A stretch of DNA of 64,000 nt from Gymnogyps californianus (taxonomy: Eukaryota; Chordata; Aves; Accipitriformes; Cathartidae): assembly GCF_018139145.2 (NCBI RefSeq), contig NC_059471.1, positions 100,442,914-100,506,913 of the forward strand, given 5' to 3'. A program made the translations under genes and the position numbers. Below the pieces are notes generated by a model, which had not been told where the DNA came from, ran no database searches, and saw only the letters and a list, made by a program, of their open reading frames with translations. Within the stretch, counting starts at the first letter, position 1; each line of letters opens with the position of its first letter. Below, in pieces: positions 50,011-64,000 of this stretch.

Positions 50011-53000
50011 AATTGAGCTTTGTCACATTTTCAAGTTGTTGTTAACACTTTCAAGTTTAAAGCAAAATTAGCTCCATCTACCGAGGATTAGACTCATGTT
50101 CTACATTTCACCCCCACAGCAAGGGCAGGGCAATGCAGTAATGATACACGGGGATTACAGCTAAGCGCTGCATTAGGATTTAAACTTCCCTTCCCGCAAA
50201 ATAGCTCTGCTCCGGGACAGCCTGAAGAACGCATTTTGAAGGGCTGAGATGCTAAAATAGCCGAAGATGATCGTATGCGAACACTCTCAAGTCTGATATC
50301 TCTCTGCTAAAATTCTTCAGAGGCTTTTACACAACAGTTAAGGGCAGGGAAGTTCCCTCTCACTGGCTTAGTTAGATCACCTTATAAAATTACGTGGGCT
50401 GCTATACTGTATCAGATAGTACGTGCTACTTACAATAAATGTATCATTCCCTTTTTCACAGGTACTAAATTTCTGTTTGTTTGTTTTTAAGGAAGAGGAA
50501 AAACACTAAAGAAAGACCATCCTTTATTATTTACACCACTGACAGATTTTAAGTAAATGAATTTCAGTTCATTTGACCAAACTGAACCACCAGTAAAGAC
50601 TGAACATAAGAAATTGAAGGATCGTATGAGAAATAAACAATTTTTTTCCCACCAATTTAAAAAATTAAGATTATCTGAAAGAATATTTGTCATTAAGTGT
50701 CTCTGCCTGTGACAGTGTGAATACATAGGGGAGTACAGCAGCTACTGACCATCACCACTTCCAACACTCCTCAAGAGGTTCCCTTCCCACACACACAGAT
50801 GTGTATTTTGAAAACCGGCATCGCTCAGCCCCCTTCAAATGAAGTCTCTAAATGCAAAGACTGACAGACTTACTCTGGAAGCAATTGCCTCTCTCTTCAA
50901 AAGCAGAACGCAGCTGCACAGCTTCCCTCTACACCGTGGCGGACGCAAGTGATCCTGTGCATGTTTTACTTCACTTTCCACAGCCCGACAGCAAGGTGAA
51001 AGTGCTACTGCAATTCACTCACCTGGGAGATGGGTGTTCGTGTGTTTCCTGTTCTCGAGTGCTCGTGGAAGGTGCCTGACACTGGCAACCGACATCTCCT
51101 GTCCCGGTACACACCAGGTACAGGATATAAAGCGACGGCAGCAGCAGCAGCAGCCCCTGTGTCTCAAACCCTCAAAGGATCGTGACACTATTCTGCCCGC
51201 CGGTCGGCTAAAGGAGGGCTATGACTTTCTGTCAGCCACTAACCTGGGTCATTGCTGAAGAGGAGAGAGGATCTGTATTTCTTTATCAACCCCTAAGACA
51301 CTCAAAACTTTTCAGATCTGAGTCACAGAATCTGCTTTTTAAAGGTGCCCAAAATGTCAGTTCCACTGCCTGATGCTAACAGAAATTGAAGTTTTACTGG
51401 CTCCCTCGTTCAGCAAATTCAACAACTTCATTTTGGAAATTTTATCGGTAGTAAAACTACTAAAATATTTCCTTATGTGTCCTAAAATACATACAATTAT
51501 CTTAGTATGTGCACTAGCCCCTCTAACACATACAAAAAATCAATTCCATCTATTCTTTATCTCATGTTAGCTTTTTAAACTAAATTACTGCTTTTTGATT
51601 TATGCTCATCTAGCAAACCCTAGAACAGCGCAGCAGCAACAGCAGTAAGCAGCAGCAGAGTGTTATCTGACCATGGGCTTACAAGATTTTCCAAGCAATC
51701 CAGCCTGGGCCAGTACTTTGCAGCACTAATCCTTCTCCTAGTCTGCTCAGCTGTCCTCTCAAAGTAATACTTTTATCAGCAGTTAAGTAAGAGTTTCTTG
51801 TATAGGTGCAGTGCCTTCTCTTCCCCCCACCTCCAAAGAGAATATAAATAACATTACTTACAATTTTCAGTTTATAGTGCAAAACTAATTAAAGACTGAA
51901 TACAAATTACCTGCTGCATGGCAACACATCAAACCATACGATCTGTACAAGAGGTGAAAAACACCAAATATTTTGCACCTAATCAATACCCGTGGCTAAC
52001 AGCTAGCCTAACGTCTAAACTTCACTTTTCAGATTCCACATGCATTTCCAGCTGAACATAAGGTTAGCATAAATACCTGAATGATTTTTAAAGCTCTCCT
52101 TTAATCTATTGTACAAATACATATATACTAAAAAAGGAATCTTTTCCTATGCATAAAAACCATCAAGAGAAATAGAATAATTCAAGTCATTTCCCATTTG
52201 TAGTTACTGAGGCACAAGATATATTTAAACAGTTGGTACAGAAAAAATGGAAAGCATCTACCATATCAATGTACAGCTAGCATGCCAAACCATTAATGTA
52301 AGAGCTAAATAAGGGATGAATACATCATGTGCAATAGTCTCACATGATATAAATTATTCAATACCTGACCAAAGAAAACAGCTTTCAGGAGAGAGGGGGA
52401 GGATCTGGAAGTACTTTTGTAGTTTGAATAAATACAGTATTATGAATTGATGCAAAATCTTTCTAACTCTACACCACAGTTAAATAATCACATGTATTTT
52501 CAAACTATTTCACTATGCTACGTCAATCCAACTTGCATTCTGATGTTTACCGTAAAGGTAGATTTCGTCTGATACAGTGCTGAAAATTTTAAAATAAAAC
52601 CAACTGTAAAAATGAAATTACTTGGTACATAGGCAAGCATGTATTTTCAGAATTTATGCTATGTCCCCTCCTTCCACTTGCAGGATTTGGATAATGCACA
52701 GCCCTATTGATAGCGCAAGTCCTTTTGCTTTACTAATTTCAAATTGGCTATACAACACTTTATTTGGGATTGCTATGCTGGCAAAAAATTAATATCATAC
52801 ACTTAATTCATGTCAAACAGAAGCCTTTTGTAGACTTCGATAAACAGACAGAAGGCTTTTTAAGTGACAAACTGAACAACAATAAAAAACCTACCATTAT
52901 AAATTATACCTCAATTATGGGAATCTGCTGGTGTGATGACTCCAGGGAATGCCTTCAATGGCTGATTTCATATATGATCTTAAAATGGTTAATTTCACTC

Positions 53001-53825
53001 AAACAGAAGTTTATAGTACATAGTTTTGGCAACTAACAGAGCACTTATGTTGCATTTGGAGCCAGTACACTGTTTTTATACTCTGTATTAATAACAGAAA
53101 TTCTGATATAGTTTCTAAAAAACAGAATACTTAGAAACTCCTAGGCATGCTGTCCTTATTAATCCATATTATAGATCATAAAAATAATAACATTCAAAAA
53201 GGTTTTTTCCTCACTCCATAGCAGACTGGAAGCACCAGAACTATTTTCTTCTATAAAATATTCACAAGCTGTAAATTGTAACTAAATCATTTTTCTGCTG
53301 TGTTCTCAACAATTTGATAACTGATATTCTGACACCAGCATTTTACAATAGATGTCTCAAACCAGTCCTTACTTCCTGACAAACTGCATTCAGACTTCTT
53401 AAGTCATTAAACAAAAAGTCATTCCCCAGTAAAGTTATAACATTTCCATATCTAGCTACTGCTAATCAGAGAACTCCAACTAAAATCAGAAATAAAACCA
53501 AGCTTTCACAAGTACAGTGAAACCTCACAATTCCAAAGCACTTATTTGAAAGACCAGTTTCCTGCCTTTGTAATAATTTCTGTATTTAGTATATGCACTT
53601 TTAAGTTTAAGTAATTACTTCTTTTGATTTGTTTAATTTTGAAGTACTAGCTTTCAATGAGAAAAAAAACTTAGGTATGGTTGAATACGTACTTACAACT
53701 AGCAACCACCAAAAGACAGTGATGCCAGGTTTCATTAATCCAAACAACGACACGACCCCAAAGCGGGCCTCACTGTAAATTGCATTCATTTCTCTCAAGT
53801 AGCACAAATTTAAAAACAGAAGAAT

Positions 53826-53883
53826 TTAAAACAAAACAAAAACAAAACAAAACAAAAAACATCCACAAAACAAAACAAAAAAC
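53826..53883. repeat. (AAAAC)n simple repeat
   Basis: About 55 bases of imperfect AAAAC / AAAAAC units on the plus strand, interrupted once by catcc. Confidence 0.93.
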
Positions 53884-55606
53884 TGTATCACTATTCCTTT
53901 AGGATAATACTATGAGCTAAGAAAATTATTTTTGAAGTGTAACACATACATTTCCTTCAAAGGCTTTACTGTTTCTAGTATAAACTAAGCAGTATGTATT
54001 AAAAAATTACAGCTAACTATTAAAATTGGTTTTTTCTCCACACCGATAATAATGATGAGAGCAACACCATTCAAGTACCAGAGTTGTGCAAATTTAAAAC
54101 CTTTAAATTTTGTCTACATCTTCAGCTACATGCATCTATAAATCTTACTCCTCAGTTACGAAAACTCTGTAAGCAGAGACTGGAGTTCACGTTTGCCATG
54201 ACTGGGCTCCTCCTTTCCAAAAAGTGCCACATCTGTCCTCTAGGGACATTATGGAAGATGCGTAAACCAAAGACAATGTGTTCCAATTGCCATGCTTAAA
54301 CTGTAACCTTTAAGCCTCTCTTTCCATCAGTCTCTGGTTTTACATGCCAATTCTCAGAGCAAGCTACTGAGAGAGTTGCCTGTCACATGCATCTGCAGCA
54401 TCAATATGGGGAGCAATGCAGCGATAGCGAGGTACACTCTGGCCACCAGAAAAGACAGGTTATTTCAAAGGGGGTGCAGAAATGGGGCAGGGAGGGAAGA
54501 AATCTTTCCACCATTCCCTGAAGGATATATAAACTATGCCAAGTAAATCTGATGAGATGGTTAGACATGGTTTGGGGTTTGGGTTGGGTTTTCTTGCCTC
54601 CACAGAGGTGCAGAGGGAGAATAACATTCCACCTAAGGAAAGAGACTTGAATGTTTTTAAGAAAAAGGGATTATGTAAAAATATTAATGGGATCCAAACA
54701 CTAAACAGACAAGCAATTCTTCCAGGTTCAGCTAACAACTGTGTTCTGTGAAAAAAATCATCACAAGTTCAGTTCATAGCATAAACGCTAACAAAGTTTA
54801 ACCCCTGCAGGCTTTTAATTCTTACAGAGTTTCAAACACAACTGTGCCAGTGGTCTGGTCAGAGTATACTTCGAGTTCACGAGCACATACTGAACATTAC
54901 ATTTATAGGCACCAGACACAACTGTACTGTAATGCAAAAGAACCACGATCTCCTAACATGACATATTACCAAGAGTCTAGGCATTGCAAGTCAAGTGAAA
55001 CAATTAAAACACCATCGCTTTATCTTAAAAGGTTAGGTATCAATGCATTTCAAAGCTTCAGCATTACGGTAAATTTTAGAAGTGTGTTCCCAGTGAAGTA
55101 AGAGAATGAAACATAATTTTACCTGACTTAGAAATAACAAAAGTGCTCATTACTTTTTTTTTTTAAAAGGGAAAAAAAAAAAAGAATATACAGAACAGGA
55201 AGCTTTCTAATCCAAGCATTATTGTAATAAGGCACGTTAATCTCTTCAGCCCTATGGAACTAATGGGCATATATAGCCAACACTTATGAAACACCCTGCT
55301 TCATGTATGGGAGGCAGCTACCACAGTAAGGACTCTGGCAAACATACACTTGAAGATGTGCATTTTAACAGCATGACTCTTCTCTAGCAAGTAGATGCTA
55401 AGATAAGAGGGAAGAAGTTTGAAGTGCCCTCCTCCCCATGACTGAAAAAGCAGACATATTAGACTGAGGGCTATGTTAAGCTATTGTGGGAAAAGATGCT
55501 TGAAAAGGGGTACAGAAGGAATGTTACCAACGGCAGGGCATAAACTAGAGTGGTTATAAAACAATCTTCAAAGTAATAGGACTTTCTGTTACTACAGTGA
55601 CGAATT

Positions 55607-55622
55607 GGGGGGGGGGGGGGGG
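55607..55622. repeat. G homopolymer, 16 bases
   Basis: Uninterrupted G run on the plus strand in the long 5' intron. Confidence 0.95.
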
Positions 55623-56803
55623 AGTATAAAACATACATAGTATCTGTCACCTGTAAGATGTCTGTAAAAGAAAATGAGAGCTGAGTAACTTAGTATCCTC
55701 ATCCAGTAGGCTGCCATTGAGCCCAACTTTTTACCAAGTGCATCTAAGAGTTTAAATCCTTACCAGAAAAAAAGAGCAATATTGTTTATCATGCTCCAAA
55801 GCCATTGCAAAAAATAGGGACTTGGTGCAGAATGAGCAGAAAAAAATCCAAACCACCTGCTACTGCTTTGTAGCATCAGTCATTATGCCAAGCAGTGGCA
55901 ACACATGAAGCTGCTATTTGCCAAAGCATCTGGGTTGAAAGCAATACGGTGTTGTTCGCTGGCATTGCTGTACCAGCTAGCACAAAACTGTTTCAAAATG
56001 TCACTCAGACAGGCTCTTCAAGACTTCTATAGGAATTTGCAGAAATGCTACAATTCTTAGCAACTTCAGAGAGCCCTATCATGTACAAACAGAAGGTGCC
56101 ATAGACGACTTCCCCTCTTTTTCTTTTTCCCTCCCAAAAGGGAGTGAACAGAAACGGAAAAATGGCCTTTGCCATTATTTGCGAGAAGGAAGCATGGTAG
56201 ACTCTTGAGAGTGTCATGGTACTGGCCACCTTTAGCCAATAATCCAATGTTTCAAAATGTCAGCAATGATTAAACTTTATGCTACCAAATGGGAATCATA
56301 TGGTAGAGCTGCACAGAGACTAAGGATGAACAAACAAGTATTAAAAGGACTCAAGTCAGAGACAGCCTTCTTCATGTGCTGATAATTATTTCATTGTGGG
56401 TTCCACAACTGTAGAGAATAACCTGATCTGTCTTCCTACATAAGCCTGTCCCAAAGGCCATGGAGGGATTTCTCTGAAATGCACATGGTATCAAATAGAG
56501 AAAGCAAGCCAAACCATCTTCTTGGCTATGAGAAACAAGTTTGTAGTAGCAATGAAGTCCCCAATCAGCTCCACTTCAACCTCCATAGATTTTCCAAGGG
56601 AAGCGAAGTCCTCAGTAGTGAGCCACTAAGCACATTCATATTTGGCCATAGCACTGTGTTTTCTATAGACACGGAAACTGTCACAAGGTTGGCCCAGAGT
56701 TTAACTGCAGAGACTGTGGTTTTGGTTGCATATGCTCTGTTTTTCTTACAACTTTTCTAAATGGTCTGTCTCTACCGTACTCATAGGTAAGACATTATGG
56801 TGA

Positions 56804-57694
56804 TGTCATGGTTTAGGCCCAGCTGGCAACAAAGCACCACGCAGCTGCTCACTCACTCCTCCCCCCTGGTGGGATGGGGAGGAGAAAATACAATGAAAAG
56901 GCTCCTGAGTCGAGACAAGGACAGGGAGGGCTCACTCACCAATTACGGTCACAGGCAAAACAGACTCGACTTGGGGAAAAAATAAATCAATTTAATTTGT
57001 TACCAATCAAATCAGAGTAGGATAATGAGAAATAGAACCATATTTTAAAAACACACCTTCCCCCCACCCCTCCTTTCTTCCTGGGCTCAGCTTTGCTCCC
57101 AATTCCTTTACCTCCTCCCCCCCAGCAGCACAGGGGGACAGGGAATGGGGGTTGTGGTCAGTTTGTCACACACTGTTTCTGCCGCTCCTTCCTCCTCAGG
57201 GGTGGAATCCTCACACTCTTCCCCTGCTCTAGCGTGGGGTCCCTCCCACAGGGGGTCAGCCCTCCACGAGCTTCTCCAGTGTGAGTCCTTTCCACGGGCT
57301 GCGGTCCTCCACGAACTGCTCCAGCGTGGGCTTTCCCACAGAGTCACGGCCTCCTCCGGGCCCAGCCACCTGCTCCGGTGTGGGGTCCTCCACGGGCTGC
57401 AGGGGAATCTCTGCTCCGGTGCACCTCCTCCCTCTCCTTCTTTACTGACCTCGGTGTCTGCATGGTTGTTTCTCTCACATCCCACTCCTCCCTCCACTGT
57501 CACTCTTTTTTTTAGCAGTCTTTCCCCATCTTAAATATGCTATCCCAGAGGCACTACCACCATCGCTGATTGGCTCGGCCTTGGCCAGAGGCAGGTCCGA
57601 CTTGGAGCCGGAGAAGTTTCTAGCAGCTTCTCACAGGAGCCACCCCTGTAGCCCCTCCCCTGCTACACAAACCCCACCACACAAACCCAACACA
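56804..57694 (+). mobile_element. Solo LTR of an avian endogenous retrovirus (songbird ERVL/ERVK-like)
   Basis: About 891 bp, starting TGTCATGGTTTAGGCCCAGC and ending CAAACCCAACACA, so it has TG...CA termini. The flanks GGTGA (56799-56803) and GATGA (57695-57699) look like a 5-bp target duplication with one mismatch, which fits an ERVL-type element. An AATAAA lies near 56983. The middle (about 57210-57420) contains imperfect repeats around 'tgctccagcgtgggg' and 'tccacgggctgcag'. A CCAAT box in inverse (gattggctcgg) is near the 3' end. No internal viral genes are present. It is antisense to DYRK1A. The frames at 57108-57534 are repeat shadows. Confidence 0.85.
57210..57420. repeat. Internal minisatellite of the LTR
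   Basis: Imperfect copies, about 30-60 bp apart, of a block containing gctccagcgtgggg or its variants, followed by tcc(a)cgggctgc. It is GC- and CpG-rich relative to the intron. Such internal arrays vary in copy number between copies of this LTR family; this copy has few. Confidence 0.75.
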
Positions 57695-58368
57695 GATGAA
57701 CATCTCTGAATTCTCAGTAGGCCTGAAAAACTTGGGAGACACCTCACAGGAGAAAGGGAGATTATTCTTCTGACCACAAAGCAAATCAAAGGCCTGCACC
57801 TGGGCACACTCCAGACTAATGATGAGGAGCCAACTACCCCTTCTCAAAAGGCACAGGATTCAAGACACTCATCTATCTGCTTGGTTCTGAGACTGAAAAA
57901 AGTTATCTGTGGAGAGAATCTTAAAACTTGCTGGTGCTCCTGTCTTGCCTAGGGTTTAAAGCTCCAATAAATAGAAGACTGAACTAGATTGTGCTCATCA
58001 TCCAAAAAGAGGCAGCGTATCTTCCTGTCATGGGGAGAACCCTTCCACACAAGAATGTGACCTGATAGGTTCCTACAGCCTTGTTTAGTCTATGTTGAAG
58101 CATTTCTCTTCACATTTTCTCTTCAAAGTTTCCAATATCCTATTTGAAGAGGGAATAGGAAAGAATTCTGCTGTGGGAAGCTACAATTATTTTATTTACA
58201 GAAATGCAGGGTCAAAAAATTTCAGTATACTGGCTTAGTGATGACAAAGGAAAAACACTCGACTAACCTTTGACATGTTAAAGAAATAACAAAGTAAGTG
58301 AAGATGTCTAGGCTAATGTGTGCCAAGTAAGAATGTAAACTTTGTATTAAATACTATTACAAGGAAAT

Positions 58369-58387
58369 GGGGGCGCGGGGGGGGGGG
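58369..58387. repeat. Interrupted G tract
   Basis: Five G, then CGC, then eleven G, on the plus strand. A C/A-rich stretch (cacgacacacgacaccaaaac) follows directly. Confidence 0.9.
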
Positions 58388-61034
58388 CACGACACACGAC
58401 ACCAAAACACAACACCAAAAACAAACCCCCCAAAATCACAGACCAACTAAAGTCCCCCAAATGAAAAGAAATGGTTATACTTCCAATTTGCCCTTTGCAC
58501 TTTTATCTCTCACTGGACAGTCTCCTGTCTCTCTCTTTCTTTACCAAGGACAATATAGCTATCATCATTTTTAAAGAAATCATGCAAACATGTTTCTGCA
58601 TATGGAACAGAATTTTTAGAAGTTCTCAACACTGACCAAAATTCCTACTGATATAATGTGGAGCTTTATCATTTGGTTATCACAGATGTATAGCTGGGCA
58701 AACAAAGCTTTTGAAAAGCTCTTAAATAAGAATACAAATTTATGCATATATGTCCCAATCTGTTTCTACTTGCCTTTGGTGTAACTGAATATGCTGCCAA
58801 GAGTTAATCTATTTACTACTACCAAATATTTTGAATAGCTATCTGTGCATATAATCTGTAAAGTCTGCAGAGCTACTCTAAAAACTAAACTCAATTCCAA
58901 AACTGGGGAAAGACAGAGGCCTTCCCACCTTCTTTCATTTTATATGTTAGCTTGAGTTTCCCCAGCAAAGTTCAGCTAGTTTTTGACAACTCTGATAAAA
59001 GAAGCTAATATTTCTTAATGGTGCTGCTTCATACTCCACTCTACTCTGTTCAAACAAATAAGAAGACTTCAAACAAACACTAGAAGACTTTCCATCCTTC
59101 TTCAGTTTACGTGTATCCAAAATGGTGGATATCTGAGTTCAGCTCATCCATTGGGAACAATTCATCCAAACTATCTTCTCTGTGTTCATCAGCAGAAGGG
59201 GCAATTTGCCTGGAAGAAACGTGTGTGCATGTGGGTGCGCGCCTACTACTTTATTTCTGAATTCTGAAGGAATGATCACAGAGTCTCAAAGAATAACGTT
59301 GAGAATCAAGGAATGTAACTTGAAGAAAGATCAATAGTCAGTGGACCCATGCACACAACCCCCTTCTGTAATCAAGCAGGTTAAATGCTACAGTCATTCT
59401 GTCTACTCAGATGACGCACTAGACAGACAAGATTTAATTACTGAAGACCAGAAGCATGTTACACATACAGATTCATACTTAGAAGTTAACATGCTTGTCC
59501 TTTCCCCTGTAACTGTACTGAGGACCCCAGAATGAGCCAGAGAAAAGAGACTCCCTGGCTCTTCAAAAATGAGCATATTGATGCTTCTCCATGGAGCATC
59601 TTACACAGATGCTTCTAATAACTTTCTAAGGCATTTATTATTTTCAAAAACTGATCAACTCTTGCAGATAGTTCATATCTTTCAACAAGGAAAGACAGAA
59701 AGGAAAGACAGACCTCTGTCAGAGGTCCCATTAATTCAAAAGCTGCAATAACTGTCTAAACTGGTCTTTGATGAAATTCAGCTGATTCATTAGATAAATA
59801 ACCATGAAGCTAATCTTGAAAGGAGACCAAATCACTTTAAGTAGCCCGCTACATAGACTTGCTTATAAGACACCAATTCACTTTTCTCTAAATTGATCAA
59901 AAGGCTTAGATAAGAGGGAGATTAACCATCTTCCTAATGGTTTACTGCAGCTTCTTGGAAAGATGAAGCTACTGCTAATCTGTTATCGAGGATAATGTGG
60001 ATTTTTGATGGCAAAAAGATACTGCTAATAAACTCAGATCTTTGGAAAAAAGTGTGATACAAAGTAAAACAACAAAATACTGTATTAAAATACTCTTAAA
60101 CTATAACCAAGCTGTAAATCATGAGCAAGTGTATTTGTGCAAAGCAAGAATTCCATTCTCTTCTCTACCAACCCCTTCCTCTCCTTCCCCCCAAAAATGG
60201 TGAAGTAGATTTTTCATTCATATTATATAGGCTATAGATCACAGAGTTACAGGACAAATTATTCCTCAGCTGTCTTAACATACATTGAGTGTTTACATGC
60301 ATCTGAGTTGAATACCTGTAGCCAGAGTGAAAGACTTCAAGAAAAAAGATGGCACTATAGATCTGGCAGTGTTTTTAACCCAAATCATTGCTCTAGACGA
60401 AGTTAGCTCCCAAATTCTATTTAAGGAAACTGCCTTCTATTGAAAAAGTGGAGTATTCAGCTAGCTATGTTTTGGTGGCACTTTTTCTGAACAGAGAGTG
60501 TCAGAATTTTTGCATTTGGACGGCAGCCTATAGAGTCTGGATTTCTCCCAAGAAAAAATGAAGTTTCGCTTCTTGCCTTCCCCTGGAGCTCCACATGCCT
60601 CCAGACATAGATGAAAACACCAAACAAACAAAAAACACAACAACTACTTTTTGCCTTTCTCAAGATTCAAACAGTTGTTGCCTGGGGCCTTTTGCTACCA
60701 GTATCTTTGTAGGAATACAAAGCTGAACACAGCATTCTAAACTGAAGTTGCAGAATCCTCACTTGAAAATTGACCAATTGATTTGGGTGTGAAACAGCCT
60801 CTTTTTCTGAGGAAAATCTCTTTTCTTCAGAACAGAAGTCGTGAAGACCCATAAAGTCCATAAACTCAGCCTAAGCCAGAGGACAAGAACAACTTTACAG
60901 ATATAATTTGTTAGAAGATGGAAGAAAAGAGAACTTTCGAAGAAATCCTACAGGAAAACAACACAAAATTCTCTCGGGCTTTGTAAGTGAGAAGGAAGCA
61001 AAGGAATATTCCTGCAGCTCCAGGTCAGGGAAAA

Positions 61035-61090
61035 AAGTTACATACACACACATATATATTTATATATATATTATGTATACATAACAAAAG
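61035..61090. repeat. CA/TA simple repeat
   Basis: acatacacacacatatatat followed by TA-rich sequence that can fold on itself. Intronic. Confidence 0.9.
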
Positions 61091-64000
61091 GTAAAACAAC
61101 AGTGTTTTCTTTGTTTTGACCAGGAAGAAAAATAACAATCTTCTTCCAAGACAACAGTAAGTCCAAAGGGAAAGGAAAAAGGATTCTACCAGTCCTCCTT
61201 CAAGGACTAGTAGACAACAGCGGACTTAATAGTTCAGTAAACATGGAACTAGCAGCTCTGTACATTTATACTAACAGATTCAGCTGGGCAGAGGAAGGTT
61301 CCTAAACACAGAACTATGATCCACTGTGTTCGTAAAACGTTAGAGCATTCATAGCATCCGTTCCAACTAGCACTCTTCCCCAGTAACTCCTGGGAATGTG
61401 TGGCAGTCAGCATGTTCCAGGAATCCTTCCCAATAGGCAGCTTTCAGGCAGCCACCCAGTTTTACAGGCTAGGACAGTTAACTAGCACAGATGTGTGCTG
61501 TTCCATGTGATCAGATTCAGTGGCTAGGAACATTCAATTTACTAACAGAGAAGTGGGCCTTTTTGTCTGTGAAATTTTATTCTTAAATCTCTTCTGACTA
61601 CACCTGCTCTTGCAGCTCTCTTTTGGCATATTTTCCAAATAGTGTCTTCTACTTATCATGAGAAAATCTCCTTCCAAATAGTGAAAATGGCAAAACAGAA
61701 AAGGTTCAATTGTGAATGCATTTTTTGTAAAATACCGGGGTGCAAAGAAAGAGGAAGGAAGACGTCAAAAGCTATCATCTAAAAACTGCACTGCTTGCTT
61801 GAAGATTTTGGCCTGGTGAATCTGTTTCTTTGCTAGGTGCTTGGTTTAAAAGAAGCTAGTGCTCTAATCAGACAACTGCACAGTAAGATCAAAGGACAGG
61901 AACAATTAGTTGGTATTGAAGATCACCAAGTACAAAACATACACACACAAAGATCTTCACAAACTAGTCTAAACTGAAGTACGCAAGACTACCTTATATT
62001 TTTTCAGTTATTTACTTATCAGAATCATCTTAATGCTAGAATCAAAGTTTTCCTTCAACACCTCAACATGCCAATTTTGAAAAACTGAATTTTGGAGAAA
62101 ACTCCAGAGATGTGAACATTTAGCTTAAAAGAAACACTAGCTTTTGTACACCACCTTCTGAGACTAAGCACCAGAAATACACTTAAACTATATGCTCTGA
62201 ATACATCATCCTCCTCAGGTAAGTCTCCAAGAATTACTCAGTACTGTAAAATGATTACTTAATTTTACAGCAGAAAGTTTTAGAAATGTATAACTTAATA
62301 TTAAGAAAAAAGAGTAAATCAATTAATCGATTACTGCTTTTTTACAATCTTTAAGGAGTTAACACATACCCACTTAAAGCATCATCTTAACATAAAAATA
62401 TGGAACACTACCTAAAACAAAGTTGTAAATGAAAGTATGATGGACACCCATTGCTTTTCACAGATATTTTGATAAACTTTAGTAAGTTAAATATTTCAAA
62501 GGGCAAACTCCCCCTTTCATTCCAAGCTAGCACAAAGCCTCCGTATTACTCGAAGGTACAAAACTTGGTAAACATACTTGTTTCTTTTTTTTTTTTTGTA
62601 TTTTTTTAATAAGCTGATCTAATACATGTAAGCCAATATTCCATCCTTACATGAAGATATCACTTACCAGTTTTATATTCAATTCAACTCACAGAGAAGG
62701 ATCTGATCTACTTCTGAGAGACATTACTAGCAAGTCAGAACTCATATTAATATGACAAGCGAAATCATATATACTTTTACTAATAGATAAAAAATTGCAG
62801 TCTCAGTTCAAGCCATCTAGGCATATTCACTGACCTTGGAGGAGCATGAAGATGGATGAAATTCCTACTACAGATAAACTAGCATTTAAAAAAGAATCCA
62901 TCAAAATATGGTTGTATTCATTCCACTTCTTGGGCTTCTGTCGCTGCTGTCTGTACAGGGATCTTCACGTATTGCCAGAAACGGTTATTTATTCCTCTGG
63001 AACAGTGAGACAGCCCTGAGGAACTGTCGACTATAATCACAATATTACAATGCTGCTTCTCTATTCAAATGCCTTACTACCTACATAACCAGGTAACACA
63101 TCACTTGTGTCCACAAACCAGGCAAGAATGAAATCATCTTCACCCACCTTTGCAAACACGATCCTTCTACTTCATTTCCTGGCAGAGCACATCTATCGAT
63201 CCTTCTACATTACATTTCAGAGGCAGTGCAAACAAGTGGCAAGTTCACTCCAAGATATTGACCTCAAATAGCCAAGATGCACAAATATGAAAATTCTCTG
63301 TGATGTTAGTAAAGACACTGCCAGACAAGGTAACACTGTTGGGTGGTGTACCAAACTTTAGGTTGGATTCTCTGTTCGCACATAAAGTGGATTCAATAAG
63401 ACAATGAAATAGAAGTCAGGAGTATGCAAAAAAGAAAGCAGTTAGAAGAACCAGAACTAACCAGTACAAGTAGAACTTAATACTATGCTTGTATCCTCAG
63501 TTTTTTAAGGGACCCTTAATAACCAATTTGTTAGGAAAACGCAGGCACCAATAGATTTCCATGGGAGAGGAGGAAATCAAGAACAAATCTCTCTGCTGTG
63601 TCTGGAATGAAACTGCTGCCACGTGTTCCACCTTTATAGCAAATATGTTCAACAGCTGTCTCTATCTGCAATATACTAAAATCTAGATCTTCGAAAGATG
63701 TTTAGGTACTTAACTCAGCAAAATGTCAACAGGAGTTAGATGTAAGTATCAACGCAGTGCTGGGCCTCAGAAACAATGGTTCAGAATATCACTTTGGTTG
63801 ATCAGTTTATGTTGTGCTGCGTATTACCCACTGTTGCCAGGATAACTGAAAGGTCAAAACTGCAAATTTGATGTCTCACCACCACTCATAAAAACAAATG
63901 ATTGTTTCTTGCTCTCTAATCTAATCATTGTCCATAACAGCTTATCAACAAATACGTATTTTTGAGAATAGAGTGTCAAGATGAAAATCTGAGAACTGAA

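Noticed and set aside
57108..57534. Opposing frames of about 130 codons
   Set aside because: They lie wholly within the solo LTR and its internal minisatellite, and there is no retroviral protein similarity.
59215..59235. Minus-strand ATG-CAC-ACA-C before GT as the missing first exon
   Set aside because: The base before GT would be C, changing the conserved glycine, and the donor (GTTTCT) is poor.

Overview
This is a vertebrate nuclear window, almost certainly avian and probably songbird or another neoavian. The evidence is one large spliced gene with compact introns, a CR1 LINE 3' end with its typical terminal octamers, an older CR1-like fragment, and a solo LTR of a type I recognise from songbird genomes (TGTCATGG...ACA ends). 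There are no prokaryotic features. The only gene I can support is DYRK1A, the dual-specificity tyrosine-regulated kinase, on the minus strand. Ten coding exons lie between 36867 and 15192. Every intron is GT-AG, every junction keeps phase, and together they encode residues 4 to 758 of a 758-residue protein. The numbering assumes the usual 10-nt first coding exon (Met-His-Thr plus one base), which I could not find here and which probably lies beyond 64000.

Layout: 1-2500 is AT-rich DNA downstream of the gene with nothing recognisable. 2510-6660 is a 4.1-kb polypurine (G/A) degenerate satellite built from short 'gaaaagcag / gaagtcaaagcag' modules with a rough 90-125 bp higher-order spacing. 6660-11400 is unremarkable. 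11440-12140 is an old CR1-like LINE fragment. About 12490-15191 is the likely 3' UTR. 15192-18602 holds five exons (end of the kinase domain, Ser/Thr-rich and His13 tail). 21021-26792 holds four exons (nuclear localisation signal, ATP loop, catalytic core). 36662-36867 is the N-terminal exon. 36868-64000 is the long 5' intron, carrying a CR1 3' end (42.5 kb), a promoter-like CpG/CCAAT/octamer cluster with a possible alternative first exon (49.79-50.0 kb), and an antisense solo LTR (56.8-57.7 kb).

The most interesting observations are as follows. First, the polypurine satellite lies downstream of DYRK1A and reads in the gene's sense strand as a dense pyrimidine array rich in CTTTTCAG/CTTTTC. 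Second, the alternative acceptor that gives mammals a nine-residue insert has decayed: using the upstream AG here would cause an immediate stop. Third, the internal promoter-like cluster is followed by a good splice donor. Fourth, homopolymer G and A/C-rich tracts repeatedly fall on the same strand. No previously undescribed coding system is supported. The many long open frames in the polypurine block simply reflect the rarity of stop codons in pyrimidine-only DNA.
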